From Pseudomonadota bacterium (GTDB lineage: Bacteria; Pseudomonadota; Alphaproteobacteria; Acetobacterales; Acetobacteraceae), in NCBI GenBank assembly GCA_021784255.1, contig JAJXSZ010000028.1, positions 1 through 17,374 on the forward strand: DNA of 17,374 nucleotides. Direction: 5' to 3'. Of the stretch, positions 9,578 through 17,291 are shown piece by piece; position 1 is the first letter of the stretch; each line of letters opens with the position of its first letter. The notes under the pieces were generated by a model, which was not told the DNA's origin, searched no databases, and worked only from the letters and a program-made list of their open reading frames with translations. A program made the translations under genes and the position numbers.

Positions 9578-9825
9578 TCGGACGGCACCGACCCGCCGAC
9601 GGGCCCATCGAAGGGCGGTAGGGCGAGCACGATCGATCACCTCGCCGATCGCGTCGCCGCGGTCCGCGAACGGCGTGTCGGTCGCGCCGCCCATGCGTGC
9701 GACGTGAGGCCGCCGGCGCGTTCGGCGGCGAACCAGCAGCCGGCCCTGCTCGACGGACCAGGGGCTTGAAATTGCGCTCGTGCGGGGCCCAGAATTAATC
9801 AAGTCCAGGCGAGGAGGAAACGCCG
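9578..9825. other. Intergenic region before the formate dehydrogenase operon
   Basis: No gene is recognised. A hairpin at 9709-9729 (GCCGCCG pairing with CGGCGGC over a 7-base loop) lies about 130 bases after clpA but has no T-run. The last 65 bases, from about 9765, become AT-richer. They contain TTGAAATTGC and AATTAATC, so the operon promoter is probably here. Two weak readings are possible: a GG-N10-GC sigma54-like pair (9762-9763 and 9774-9775 with TTGC), or sigma70 boxes TTGCGC (9772-9777) and TTAATC (9795-9800) at 17-base spacing. No LysR-type regulator gene (fdsR) lies beside the operon here. Confidence 0.45.
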
Positions 9826-10308
9826 GTGCCTGAATACGAGCGCTGGAGCGAGGCGGGCGCCAGCGCGGTCATCGCCAAGCATAGCGGAGTCGCGGGCGCT
9901 GCCCTGCCGATTCTCCATGCGCTGCAAGAGGTCTTCGGCCACATCCCAGAGGCGGCGGAACCGCTGGTCGCGGCGGCGCTGAACCTAAGCCGCGCGGAAG
10001 TCCACGGGATCGTCACCTTCTATCATGACTTTCGCCGCCACCCGCCGGGGCGGCACGTGCTACGCCTGTGTCGCGCGGAGGCATGCCAGGCCGCCGGCGG
10101 CGAGGCGCTGGCCGAAGGGGTCCGGCGCCGGCTCGGTCTCGAGTGGAACGCGACGACGGCGGATGGCGGGCTGACGCTGGAGCCGGTGTTCTGCCTGGGG
10201 CTGTGCGCCTGCTCGCCGGCCGCGATGCTGGATGGGCAGGTGCTGGGGCGGCTGGATGGTCCGGCGCTGGATGCGGCGCTCGATGAGGCGATGGAGGGGG
10301 CGGCATGA
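9826..10308 (+). CDS. fdsG: NAD-dependent formate dehydrogenase gamma subunit (NuoE-like, [2Fe-2S])
   Basis: FdsG is the small electron-transfer subunit of the soluble, cytoplasmic NAD-linked formate dehydrogenase, homologous to NuoE of complex I. It pairs with FdsB in the diaphorase part that passes electrons to NAD+. The 160-residue protein carries the thioredoxin-like [2Fe-2S] ligands Cys82, Cys87, Cys123 and Cys127 in the family pattern CX4C then CX3C, within LCRAEAC and FCLGLCACSP. The N-terminal helical part has LPILHALQEVFGHIP, also family-typical. The start is GTG 9826, supported by a strong GAGGAGGAAA 6 bases upstream. It is the first gene of the operon, and its TGA overlaps the ATG of fdsB by 4 bases. 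The identity as FdsG rather than NuoE or a hydrogenase HoxE rests on the downstream FdsA and FdsD. Confidence 0.94.
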   Translation: MPEYERWSEAGASAVIAKHSGVAGAALPILHALQEVFGHIPEAAEPLVAAALNLSRAEVHGIVTFYHDFRRHPPGRHVLRLCRAEACQAAGGEALAEGVRRRLGLEWNATTADGGLTLEPVFCLGLCACSPAAMLDGQVLGRLDGPALDAALDEAMEGAA

Positions 10309-11840
10309 GGCGACTGCGTCTTTACCTGCCCGCCGATGCGGCCGCGATCGCGGTCGGGGCGCAGCGTGTGGCCGCGGCCCTCGCGGATGCCGCCGCGGTG
10401 CGCGGGATGGCACTCGACCTGGTTCGCACCGGCACGCGGGGGATGGTCTGGCTGGAGCCGTTGCTGGAGGCGGACAGCGCGCAGGGGCGCATCGGGTTCG
10501 GACCGATCTGCGCCGCGGATGCCGCGAGCGTGCTCGCCGCAATCCTGGACGGCGGCACGCATGGCAAGGCGCTCGGCCCGGTAGAACAGATTCCGTTCCT
10601 GCGCGAACAGACGCGACTGGTGCTGGCGCGCTGCGGCATCACCGATCCGCTTTCGCCCGGGGACTATGCCAAGCATGGCGGCTGGAAAGGCCTGGTGCGG
10701 GCGAAGTCGCTCGGGCCCGCGGCGACACTGGAAGAGATCGTGGCGTCAGGCCTGCGCGGGCGCGGCGGCGCCGGGTTCCCGACCGGAATCAAGTGGCGCA
10801 CCGCGGCGGCGGCGCCAGGTGAGCCCAAATACCTCGTCTGCAATGCCGATGAGGGCGATTCTGGCACCTTCGCCGACCGCGTGATCATCGAGGGCGACCC
10901 GTTCATGCTCATCGAAGGCATGGCGATCGCCGCCTTCGCCGTCGGCGCGTCGCAAGGCTACGTCTATATCCGCTCCGAATACCCGCACGCCGTGGCGGCG
11001 ATGCGCGCGGCGATCCGCATCGCCGCGCGCGAGGGTGCCCTCGAGGGCTTCGCGCTCGAGGTTCGCGTCGGCGCCGGCGCCTATGTCTGCGGCGAGGAAA
11101 CCGCGATGCTCGACAGCCTGGAAGGCAAGCGCGGGATGGTCCGCGCGAAGCCCCCGCTGCCGGCGGTCCGCGGCCTGTGGGGCAAGCCCACGGTCATCAA
11201 CAACGCAATCTCCCTGGCCTCCGTGCCGTGGATCATGGCGGAGGGAGCGGGGGCGTATCAGGGCTTCGGGCTCGGCCGCTCGCGGGGCACGATGCCGGTG
11301 CAGCTTGCCGGCAATATCCGCCATGGCGGGCTCTATGAATGCGCGTTCGGCGTGACGCTCGGCGAGCTGGTGGAACGCGTTGGCGGCGGCACCGCCAGCG
11401 GGCGGGCAGTGCGCGCGGCGCAGGTCGGCGGGCCGCTCGGGGCCTATTTTCCACCCGCCCTGTTCGACACGCCATTCGACTATGAGGCCTTCGCCGCGCG
11501 CGACGGGCTGATCGGGCATGGCGGTATCGTGGTGTTCGACGACACCGTCGACATGGCGCGCCAGGCCCGCTTCGCGATGGAATTCTGCGCGCGGGAAAGC
11601 TGTGGCAAATGCACCCCCTGCCGCATCGGATCAATCCGCGGCACCGAGGTGATCGATCGGCTGCTCGCCGGCGATCGGCCGGCGCTGCAACGCGAGTTGC
11701 TCGCCGATCTCTGCCACACCATGAAGTTCGGCTCGCTTTGCGCCCTGGGCGGGTTCACGCCCTACCCGGTGCTCAGCGCGCTCACGCATTTTGCCGAGGA
11801 TTTTACGCCGCGCGCCGGGGCGCGGGCGGCCGCGGAGTGA
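10305..11840 (+). CDS. fdsB: NAD-dependent formate dehydrogenase beta subunit (NuoF-like, FMN, [4Fe-4S])
   Basis: FdsB binds FMN and NAD+ and reduces NAD+ with electrons from FdsA. It is homologous to NuoF with an N-terminal extension resembling the C-terminal half of NuoE. The 511-residue protein has that thioredoxin-like extension (about 1-110) without cluster cysteines. The glycine-rich GRGGAGFPTG (152-161) and NADEGDSGTF (180-189) form the NADH/FMN site, and GAGAYVCGEETA is typical of the FMN pocket. The [4Fe-4S] ligands Cys433, Cys436, Cys439 and Cys479 have the CX2CX2CX39C spacing of the family. ATG 10305 overlaps the fdsG stop as ATGA and has GGAGGGGG just upstream. It ends 4 bases before fdsA. 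All cofactor-binding residues appear intact, so the product should be functional. Confidence 0.95.
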   Translation: MRRLRLYLPADAAAIAVGAQRVAAALADAAAVRGMALDLVRTGTRGMVWLEPLLEADSAQGRIGFGPICAADAASVLAAILDGGTHGKALGPVEQIPFLREQTRLVLARCGITDPLSPGDYAKHGGWKGLVRAKSLGPAATLEEIVASGLRGRGGAGFPTGIKWRTAAAAPGEPKYLVCNADEGDSGTFADRVIIEGDPFMLIEGMAIAAFAVGASQGYVYIRSEYPHAVAAMRAAIRIAAREGALEGFALEVRVGAGAYVCGEETAMLDSLEGKRGMVRAKPPLPAVRGLWGKPTVINNAISLASVPWIMAEGAGAYQGFGLGRSRGTMPVQLAGNIRHGGLYECAFGVTLGELVERVGGGTASGRAVRAAQVGGPLGAYFPPALFDTPFDYEAFAARDGLIGHGGIVVFDDTVDMARQARFAMEFCARESCGKCTPCRIGSIRGTEVIDRLLAGDRPALQRELLADLCHTMKFGSLCALGGFTPYPVLSALTHFAEDFTPRAGARAAAE

Positions 11841-11844
11841 TGCC

Positions 11845-14676
11845 ATGGGCCTGATCCAGGAAATCGATTACGCAACGAAAGCACCGGCCGGCACGGCGAT
11901 GGTGACACTGACCATCGACGGCGAGCGCGTGACGGTCAAGGACGGGACATCGTTGCTGCGCGCGGCAATGGAGGCCGGCATCAAGGTGCCCAAACTCTGC
12001 GCCACCGACATGCTCGACAGCTTCGGCTCCTGTCGGATGTGCCTCGTCGAGATCGAAGGGCGGGCGGGCACGCCGGCCTCCTGCACCACGCCGGCCGCCG
12101 AAGGGCTCGTCGTGCACACGCACTCGCCGCGGCTGGCCCGGCTGCGGCGCGGGGTGATGGAGCTCTACATTTCCGACCACCCGCTCGACTGCCTGACCTG
12201 CTCGGCCAACGGCGATTGCGAATTGCAGGATACGGCCGGCGAGGTCGGGCTGCGCGAGGTGCGCTATGGCTATGCGGGCGCCAATCATCTTGCCGCACCG
12301 GTCGATGGCTCGAACCCTTATTTTCAGTTCGATCCGGCGAAATGCATCGTCTGTTCGCGCTGTGTGCGGGCGTGCGAGGAGGTGCAGGGAACGTTCGCGC
12401 TGACCATCGGCGGACGCGGCTTCGAATCGCATGTCTCGCCGGGCATCGACGAGAGCTTCCTGGCCTCCGAATGCGTTTCCTGCGGTGCCTGTGTGCAAGC
12501 CTGCCCGACCGCGACACTGATCGAGAAGAGCGTCGTCGAGCACGGGCAGCCGGAGCATTCCGCCGTGACCACCTGCGCCTATTGCGGCGTGGGTTGCAGC
12601 TTCAAGGCGGAAATGCGCGGCGAGACGCTGGTGCGGATGGTGCCGTACAAGGACGGCAAGGCCAATCGCGGCCATTCCTGTGTCAAGGGTCGTTTCGCAA
12701 CCGGCTATGCGAACCATCCCGACCGCATCGTCAAGCCGATGCTGCGCGCCAGGATCACCGATCCCTGGCGCGAGGTGTCGTGGGCGGAAGCGATCGCCCA
12801 TGTCAGCAGCGAATTCCGCCGCATCCAGGCGCAGCATGGAACCGGCGCCATCGGCGGCATCACGTCCTCGCGCTGCACCAACGAGGAAACCTACCTCGTG
12901 CAGAAGCTGGTGCGCGCCGGGTTCGGCAACAACAACGTCGATACCTGCGCGCGCGTCTGTCATTCGCCGACCGGTTACGGGCTGAAGACGACCTTCGGCA
13001 CCTCCGCGGGAACCCAGGATTTCGATTCCGTCGAACACGCCGACGTGGTGATGATCATCGGCGCCAATCCGACAGATGCGCACCCGGTCTTCGCCTCGCG
13101 CCTCAAGAAGCGGCTGCGCGAAGGCGCCCGGCTGATCGTTGTCGATCCGCGGCGCATCGACCTTGTTCGCTCGCCGCACGTCGCGGCAGCGCATCACCTG
13201 CCGCTGCGGCCCGGCACCAACGTCGCGGTGCTGACCGCGATCGCGCATGTGATCGTGACCGAGGGATTGGTCGACGACGCTTTCGTTCGCGAGCGCTGCG
13301 ATCTCGCGACGTTCGCCGAGTGGGCGGCCTTCGTCGCCGACCCCTCGCGCTCACCCGAGGCAACGGAACAGGCGACGGGCATTGCTGCCGCAGCGTTGCG
13401 CGCTGCCGCCCGCCTCTATGCCACGGGCGGCAACGCCGCGATCTATTACGGGCTCGGCGTCACCGAGCACAGCCAGGGCAGCACGGCGGTGATGGCGATC
13501 GCCAATCTCGCCATGGCGACAGGCAATCTCGGGCGGCCCGGCGGCGGGGTCAATCCGCTACGAGGGCAGAACAACGTGCAGGGCTCCTGCGACATGGGCT
13601 CCTTCCCGCACGAGTACAGCGGCTATCGCCACGTCGCCGATGCGCCGACACGGCATGCTTTCGAAGCGGCATGGGGCGTAGCCCTCGACCCTGAACCGGG
13701 ACTGCGCATCCCCAACATGCTCGATGCCGCGCTCGACGGTTCGTTCCGCGGGCTTTACATCCAGGGCGAGGACATCGTGCAGTCCGACCCCGATACGCAC
13801 CACGTCACCGCAGGTCTCGCCGCGATGGAGTGCGTCGTCGTGCAGGACCTGTTCCTCAATGAGACGGCGAATTGGGCGCACGTGTTCCTGCCCGGCTCGA
13901 CCTTCCTCGAAAAGGACGGCACGTTCACCAACGCCGAGCGGCGCATCGGGCGGGTGCGTCGCGTGATGGCGCCGAAGGCCGGCTATGCGGACTGGGAGAT
14001 CACGCAGCTGATCGCGCGCGCGATGGGTATGGCGATGGATTACCGGCACCCCGCCGAGATCATGGACGAGATTGCGGCGCTCACGCCCAGTTTCGCCGGC
14101 GTCTCGTTCGCCAGGCTCGATGCGCTGGGCTCCGTGCAGTGGCCGTGCAACGACGCCGCGCCGGAAGGCACGCCGGTGATGCATGTCCGCGGCTTCGCGC
14201 GCGGCCGAGGCAACTTCGTCGTCACCGAGTATGTGCCCACGGATGAGAAGGTCGGACCGCGCTTCCCGCTGCTGCTCACCACCGGGCGTATTCTCAGTCA
14301 GTACAACGTGGGCGCACAGACCCGGCGAACCGCGAACACCGTCTGGCACGAGGAGGATCACCTCGAAATCCACCCGCACGATGCAGAGCAGCGCGGGATC
14401 CGTGAGGGCGGCTGGGTACGGGTTATGAGCCGTGCCGGCGAAACCTCGCTGCGCGCGCATATCACCGACCGGGTGGCGCCCGGGGTCGTCTACACCACGT
14501 TCCATCATCCCGAGACGCAGGCCAATGTCGTTACCACGGAATATTCCGATTGGGCAACGAATTGCCCGGAATACAAGGTGACGGCGGTGGAGGTATCGCC
14601 CTCCAACGGGTCCACCGCGTGGCAGGCGGAATACGACGCGTTCACGCGGCGCAGTCGGCGGATCGCCGCGGTATGA
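11845..14676 (+). CDS. fdsA: NAD-dependent formate dehydrogenase alpha subunit, catalytic Mo/W-bis-MGD protein
   Basis: FdsA oxidises formate to CO2 at a molybdenum (or tungsten) bis-MGD centre and passes electrons along iron-sulfur clusters to FdsB. The 943-residue protein shows, in order: an N-terminal [2Fe-2S] domain (Cys52, 63, 66, 80); a His-Cys3 [4Fe-4S] site (His112, Cys116, 119, 125); two ferredoxin-type [4Fe-4S] sites (Cys167, 170, 173, 177 and Cys210, 213, 216, 220); and the Mo-domain cluster (Cys244, 247, 251, 279). The active site has Cys372-His373 in ARVCHSPT and Arg573 in NPLRGQNN, matching Cys386, His387 and Arg587 of the Rhodobacter capsulatus enzyme with a constant offset of 14. 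The catalytic residue is an ordinary TGT cysteine, not selenocysteine. ATG 11845 is preceded by GGAG at 7 bases. The stop overlaps fdhD by 4 bases (ATGA). No Tat signal is visible, consistent with a cytoplasmic enzyme. Confidence 0.97.
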   Translation: MGLIQEIDYATKAPAGTAMVTLTIDGERVTVKDGTSLLRAAMEAGIKVPKLCATDMLDSFGSCRMCLVEIEGRAGTPASCTTPAAEGLVVHTHSPRLARLRRGVMELYISDHPLDCLTCSANGDCELQDTAGEVGLREVRYGYAGANHLAAPVDGSNPYFQFDPAKCIVCSRCVRACEEVQGTFALTIGGRGFESHVSPGIDESFLASECVSCGACVQACPTATLIEKSVVEHGQPEHSAVTTCAYCGVGCSFKAEMRGETLVRMVPYKDGKANRGHSCVKGRFATGYANHPDRIVKPMLRARITDPWREVSWAEAIAHVSSEFRRIQAQHGTGAIGGITSSRCTNEETYLVQKLVRAGFGNNNVDTCARVCHSPTGYGLKTTFGTSAGTQDFDSVEHADVVMIIGANPTDAHPVFASRLKKRLREGARLIVVDPRRIDLVRSPHVAAAHHLPLRPGTNVAVLTAIAHVIVTEGLVDDAFVRERCDLATFAEWAAFVADPSRSPEATEQATGIAAAALRAAARLYATGGNAAIYYGLGVTEHSQGSTAVMAIANLAMATGNLGRPGGGVNPLRGQNNVQGSCDMGSFPHEYSGYRHVADAPTRHAFEAAWGVALDPEPGLRIPNMLDAALDGSFRGLYIQGEDIVQSDPDTHHVTAGLAAMECVVVQDLFLNETANWAHVFLPGSTFLEKDGTFTNAERRIGRVRRVMAPKAGYADWEITQLIARAMGMAMDYRHPAEIMDEIAALTPSFAGVSFARLDALGSVQWPCNDAAPEGTPVMHVRGFARGRGNFVVTEYVPTDEKVGPRFPLLLTTGRILSQYNVGAQTRRTANTVWHEEDHLEIHPHDAEQRGIREGGWVRVMSRAGETSLRAHITDRVAPGVVYTTFHHPETQANVVTTEYSDWATNCPEYKVTAVEVSPSNGSTAWQAEYDAFTRRSRRIAAV

Positions 14677-15491
14677 GCGAAGCCAGCCCGGTTGTCGCGG
14701 CGGTGCGCACGCGGGTTAGAGGCACGGTGCTCGACCACGGCGCGCGCCTGCTCGCCGAGGAGACCGCGATCGCCCTGACCTACCGAAATGCGACGCATGC
14801 GGTGATGCTGGCAAGCCCGTCCGACCTCGAGGATTTCGCGGTCGGCTTCAGCCTCACCGAGGGCATCGTCACGCGCGCCGGGGAAATCGAGAGCCTGGAG
14901 ATCGTCGCGCGCGAGCGCGGCATCGAACTCCGGATGTGGATTGCCGACGCCGCCGCCGAGGCGCTCGTCGCGCGGCGACGGCGGCTTGCCGGAGCGACGG
15001 GATGCGGGCTGTGCGGCATGGAGAGCCTCGAGGCGGCGCTGGCGCCGGTGCGCAAGGTGGAACAAGGCGCCTCGCTTCGCCTCGCCGATCTCGCGCGCGC
15101 GGTCGCCGCCCTGCCGAGCGCGCAGCCGGTGAACGACGCGACCCACGCTGTGCACGCGGCCGGATTCTGGCGCGCCGGAACCGGCCTGCTCGCGGTGCGC
15201 GAGGATGTCGGCCGGCACAACGCGCTCGACAAGCTCGCGGGCGCTCTGGCGCGGGCCGGCGAGCGGGCGTCGGGCGGGGCGGTGCTGCTGACCAGCCGCG
15301 TCTCGGTCGAGATGGTGCAGAAGGCGGCGATGATGGGGGCGCCCGCGATCGTCGCCATCTCGGCGCCCACCGCGCTCGCAGTACGCACGGCCGAGGCCGC
15401 GGGGATCATGCTTGCGGGCGTGGCGCGCGCCGATGGGCTCGAAATCTTCACGCACCCCGAAATCTGTGGGATCGCGCCGGATGGACGCTGA
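14673..15491 (+). CDS. fdhD: FdhD/FdsC, formate dehydrogenase sulfurtransferase chaperone
   Basis: FdhD (called FdsC in fdsGBACD operons) takes sulfur from cysteine desulfurase and inserts it into the Mo-bis-MGD cofactor, a step needed for formate dehydrogenase activity. It also binds the cofactor and hands it to FdsA. The 272-residue protein contains the CXXC pair Cys111 and Cys114 in GCGLCG, the residues that carry the sulfur in the family. The conserved VREDVGRHNALDKLAG and LTSRVSVEMVQKAAMMGAP stretches are also present. ATG 14673 overlaps the fdsA stop (ATGA), with only a weak ribosome site, so translation is probably coupled to fdsA. It overlaps fdsD by 11 bases. Length and motifs are normal. 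Confidence 0.95.
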   Translation: MSEASPVVAAVRTRVRGTVLDHGARLLAEETAIALTYRNATHAVMLASPSDLEDFAVGFSLTEGIVTRAGEIESLEIVARERGIELRMWIADAAAEALVARRRRLAGATGCGLCGMESLEAALAPVRKVEQGASLRLADLARAVAALPSAQPVNDATHAVHAAGFWRAGTGLLAVREDVGRHNALDKLAGALARAGERASGGAVLLTSRVSVEMVQKAAMMGAPAIVAISAPTALAVRTAEAAGIMLAGVARADGLEIFTHPEICGIAPDGR

Positions 15492-15702
15492 ACGCCTCAC
15501 CTACATGGCCAATCAGATCGGCAAATTCTTTGCCCACAAGCCCGAGGCGGAGGCCGTCGCTGGAATCGAGGAGCATATCCGCCAGTTCTGGGAGCCGCGC
15601 ATGCGCGCGGCGATCCTGGCCGCCGACGGTGCCGGGCTCGACCCCCTGCCCCGCGCAGCGGTCGAACGGCTTCGCTTGACAGCCCGAGCCCCGCGGACCT
15701 AA
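15481..15702 (+). CDS. fdsD: NAD-dependent formate dehydrogenase delta subunit
   Basis: FdsD is a small protein found at the end of fds operons. It has been described as a delta subunit that helps assemble or stabilise the enzyme; its exact role is poorly defined. The 73-residue product shows the family signature MANQIGKFF near the N-terminus and IRQFWEPRMRAAI in the middle, followed by a GAGLDPL turn. The length is typical. ATG 15481 lies within the end of fdhD in another frame (11-base overlap); the ribosome site is weak, so coupling is likely. Its TAA stop (15700-15702) also forms the first bases of the -10 box for the next gene, tRNA-Val. Confidence 0.9.
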   Translation: MDAERLTYMANQIGKFFAHKPEAEAVAGIEEHIRQFWEPRMRAAILAADGAGLDPLPRAAVERLRLTARAPRT

Positions 15703-15705
15703 TCG
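15676..15705 (+). promoter_or_regulatory. Candidate promoter of tRNA-Val, inside the end of fdsD
   Basis: A perfect TTGACA (15676-15681) is followed after 18 bases by TAATCG (15700-15705). Transcription would start near 15712, three bases or so before the tRNA 5' end, the geometry seen for many tRNA genes. The -35 box lies in the last codons of fdsD and the -10 box begins with its stop codon. Confidence 0.65.
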
Positions 15706-15714
15706 GGCGGCATC

Positions 15715-15789
15715 GGGCGCGTAGCTCAGCGGGAGAGCACTGCCTTCACACGGCAGGGGTCACAGGTTCAATCCCTGTCGCGCCCACCA
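15715..15789 (+). tRNA. tRNA-Val (anticodon CAC)
   Basis: A full cloverleaf can be drawn. Acceptor stem GGGCGCG (15715-15721) pairs with CGCGCCC (15779-15785). The D arm is GCTC/GAGC. Anticodon stem CTGCC/GGCAG encloses loop TTCACAC with anticodon CAC at 15747-15749. The T arm is ACAGG, loop TTCAATC, CCTGT. The discriminator is A15786 and CCA is encoded at 15787-15789. CAC reads the valine codon GUG, heavily used in this GC-rich genome. It lies 12 bases after fdsD. Confidence 0.97.
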
Positions 15790-16211
15790 CCCTTGCACCG
15801 ATCCCACCGTCACCGCACAGGACCCGCCGAGCAGGCTTGCGAGGCGCCGCCCGCCGAAGAAGCCGGGTCGACGCCCCCGGCTCCGATCCCCGCTCCGGCC
15901 GCGGCAGACGACGCCGACCACCAGGTCCACGCGCCGCGCCGAGTGCGATCGCCCATCATCGACCAGCCAGACGATGCGAGACACGCGGGCGAGTATCATG
16001 CCGCGACCGGCGCCGGTCCCGGCGCACCCGAACGGTGCTGCCGATCGCAAAATCGATACGGCTCGGCACCGAAGGATCGAGCCCCGTCGCGGCGATGCAT
16101 CTGCCCCATGGCGATCCCCCCGCCCGGCGAGCCTGAGGCGTGGCTGTGGGAGCCGACAACGACCCAGAGCAAGAAATCCGGCCAGATGATTCCATCTGGT
16201 CGGATATTGCT
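15790..16211. other. 422-base region between tRNA-Val and the glycosyltransferase gene, no gene recognised
   Basis: Open frames exist on both strands, as expected in GC-rich DNA, but none has a ribosome site, a recognisable protein motif or a coherent start. A 7-bp hairpin with 8-base loop lies at 15861-15882 (AGCCGGG/CCCGGCT) without a T-run. It could contribute to ending the tRNA transcript. I searched by eye for a second copy of the tRNA 3' end, which would mark an integrated element, and found none. The right end holds the terminator of the - strand glycosyltransferase. Confidence 0.5.
16166..16205 (-). terminator. Intrinsic terminator of the glycosyltransferase gene
   Basis: ATCCGGCCAGATG (16176-16188) pairs with CATCTGGTCGGAT (16193-16205) over 13 positions, with one G-T pair, around the 4-base loop ATTC. 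On the - strand it begins 6 bases after the gene's TAG stop and is followed by TTTCTTGCTC, a broken T-rich tail. On the + strand the tail is only ATTGCTCT, so it should work mainly for the - strand gene. Confidence 0.75.
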
Positions 16212-17291
16212 CTAGCCCGGGCGCCGCAATTTCTCATAGATTGCGACGTATTTCCCCGCCATCGCGCGAGCGGACAGGCTCCGGTCCACGTGCTCGTGCG
16301 TCGCGCGACGATCGATCTCATCGATGCGGGCGATGCGCGCGACCATCCCGTCGATGTCGTCCACCAGGAACCCGGTCGTTCCGTCCACGATCAGCTCCGG
16401 CACCACACCGCGGGCGAAGGCGATAACGGGGCAGCCGACGGCCATCGCCTCCACCACCACGGTGGCCCCCGGCTCCTCCCAGGTGATCGGGTTGAGCAGG
16501 GCCCGCGCGCCGCCAAGCAGCGCCAGCTTCTGCGCCAGATTGACCGGGCCGATATAGCGCGCCCGTTCACCGTCGAGCCGCGGCTCGATCTCGCGCTTGA
16601 AGTAATCGACGGACGCCTGGATCCCCTGCTCGACGATGCCGGCAACGACGATCTTCACGCCCGCGCGTTTTGCGGCGTCGATCGCGGTATGCGCCCCCTT
16701 GTCGGGTGCGAAACGACCCAGCCAGGTTACGTAGTCGCGTGCCCCGGTCTGCGCGAAACGGTAGTCTGCCATCGGCACACCGAGATGCACCACGCCTGCG
16801 ACATTGAGCCCGGGCGGCAGGTTCTGCCGTGCCCGTTCGCTCACGGTCACCAACGGCGCCCGCCTGATCCATTCCATGAAATACTGGTCGGCGTCGCCGA
16901 TCCAGTCGTGCACGCGATCGTAGGGAAAATTCGAGTGCACCGTGGTGACGTGCGGAACCGCGATCTTCGCCAGCAGCGGAAACTGGAACATGTCCGCGGT
17001 CGAAGAGAGATGCAGATGCACGATGTCGAAGCCGTCCGCGAGTTCGAGCGATTTTGCGAGATGGAAGTATGCCTTGAGCGCCGCCTGCCACGGCACGCCG
17101 TCGGCGATCAGCGAGCGCTGAAAGAACGAGACGAGCTTCGCCGAGGTGCGCGCATCACCTGGAGCGAACAGGGTGACGTCGTGGCCCTGCGCGACAAGTT
17201 CCTCGACGATGAAGGCAACGATGGACTCGGTGCCGCCATATGTCGCGGGCGGAATACTGATCCAGGGCGGGGCAATCATGGCGATTTTCAC
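16212..17291 (-). CDS. Glycosyltransferase family 4 (GT-B fold) protein
   Basis: The 359-residue protein looks like a retaining GT4 glycosyltransferase that transfers sugar from a nucleotide-sugar donor, probably to a cell-surface glycan or lipid; substrates are not deducible. The N-terminal Rossmann domain begins VKIAMIAPPW and has the acceptor-side glycine-rich loop TYGGTE, followed by VEELVAQGHDVTLFA and DIVHLH. The second domain starts near YVTWLGRFAPDKG. It ends with the donor-site EX7E motif in EEPGATVVVEAMAVG, followed by PVIAFARGVVPELI. I chose GTG at 17291 because GGAG sits 7 bases upstream and the product begins directly at the first beta strand; the frame stays open upstream to an ATG at 17372, but the extra 27 residues (rich in Arg, Ala and Cys) look non-coding. 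It has its own terminator, and no neighbouring sugar genes are visible before the window ends. Confidence 0.88.
   Translation of the reverse strand: MKIAMIAPPWISIPPATYGGTESIVAFIVEELVAQGHDVTLFAPGDARTSAKLVSFFQRSLIADGVPWQAALKAYFHLAKSLELADGFDIVHLHLSSTADMFQFPLLAKIAVPHVTTVHSNFPYDRVHDWIGDADQYFMEWIRRAPLVTVSERARQNLPPGLNVAGVVHLGVPMADYRFAQTGARDYVTWLGRFAPDKGAHTAIDAAKRAGVKIVVAGIVEQGIQASVDYFKREIEPRLDGERARYIGPVNLAQKLALLGGARALLNPITWEEPGATVVVEAMAVGCPVIAFARGVVPELIVDGTTGFLVDDIDGMVARIARIDEIDRRATHEHVDRSLSARAMAGKYVAIYEKLRRPG

Noticed and set aside
12950..12965. Possible selenocysteine (in-frame TGA) at the FdsA active site
   Set aside because: The codon is TGT (12958-12960), an ordinary cysteine, and the frame is continuous.
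11803..13248. Long - strand frame opposite fdsA (481 codons)
   Set aside because: Low-complexity Arg/Ala/His composition and no ribosome site; fdsA on the other strand has all its ligand residues, so this is a shadow.
15760..16050. - strand frame running into tRNA-Val, ending in WWARQGLNL
   Set aside because: The last residues are the antisense translation of the tRNA itself, a common false gene call. No start signal or recognisable domain in the rest.
15715..16211. Integrated element attached to tRNA-Val
   Set aside because: No integrase gene and no second copy of the tRNA 3' end were seen within the window.
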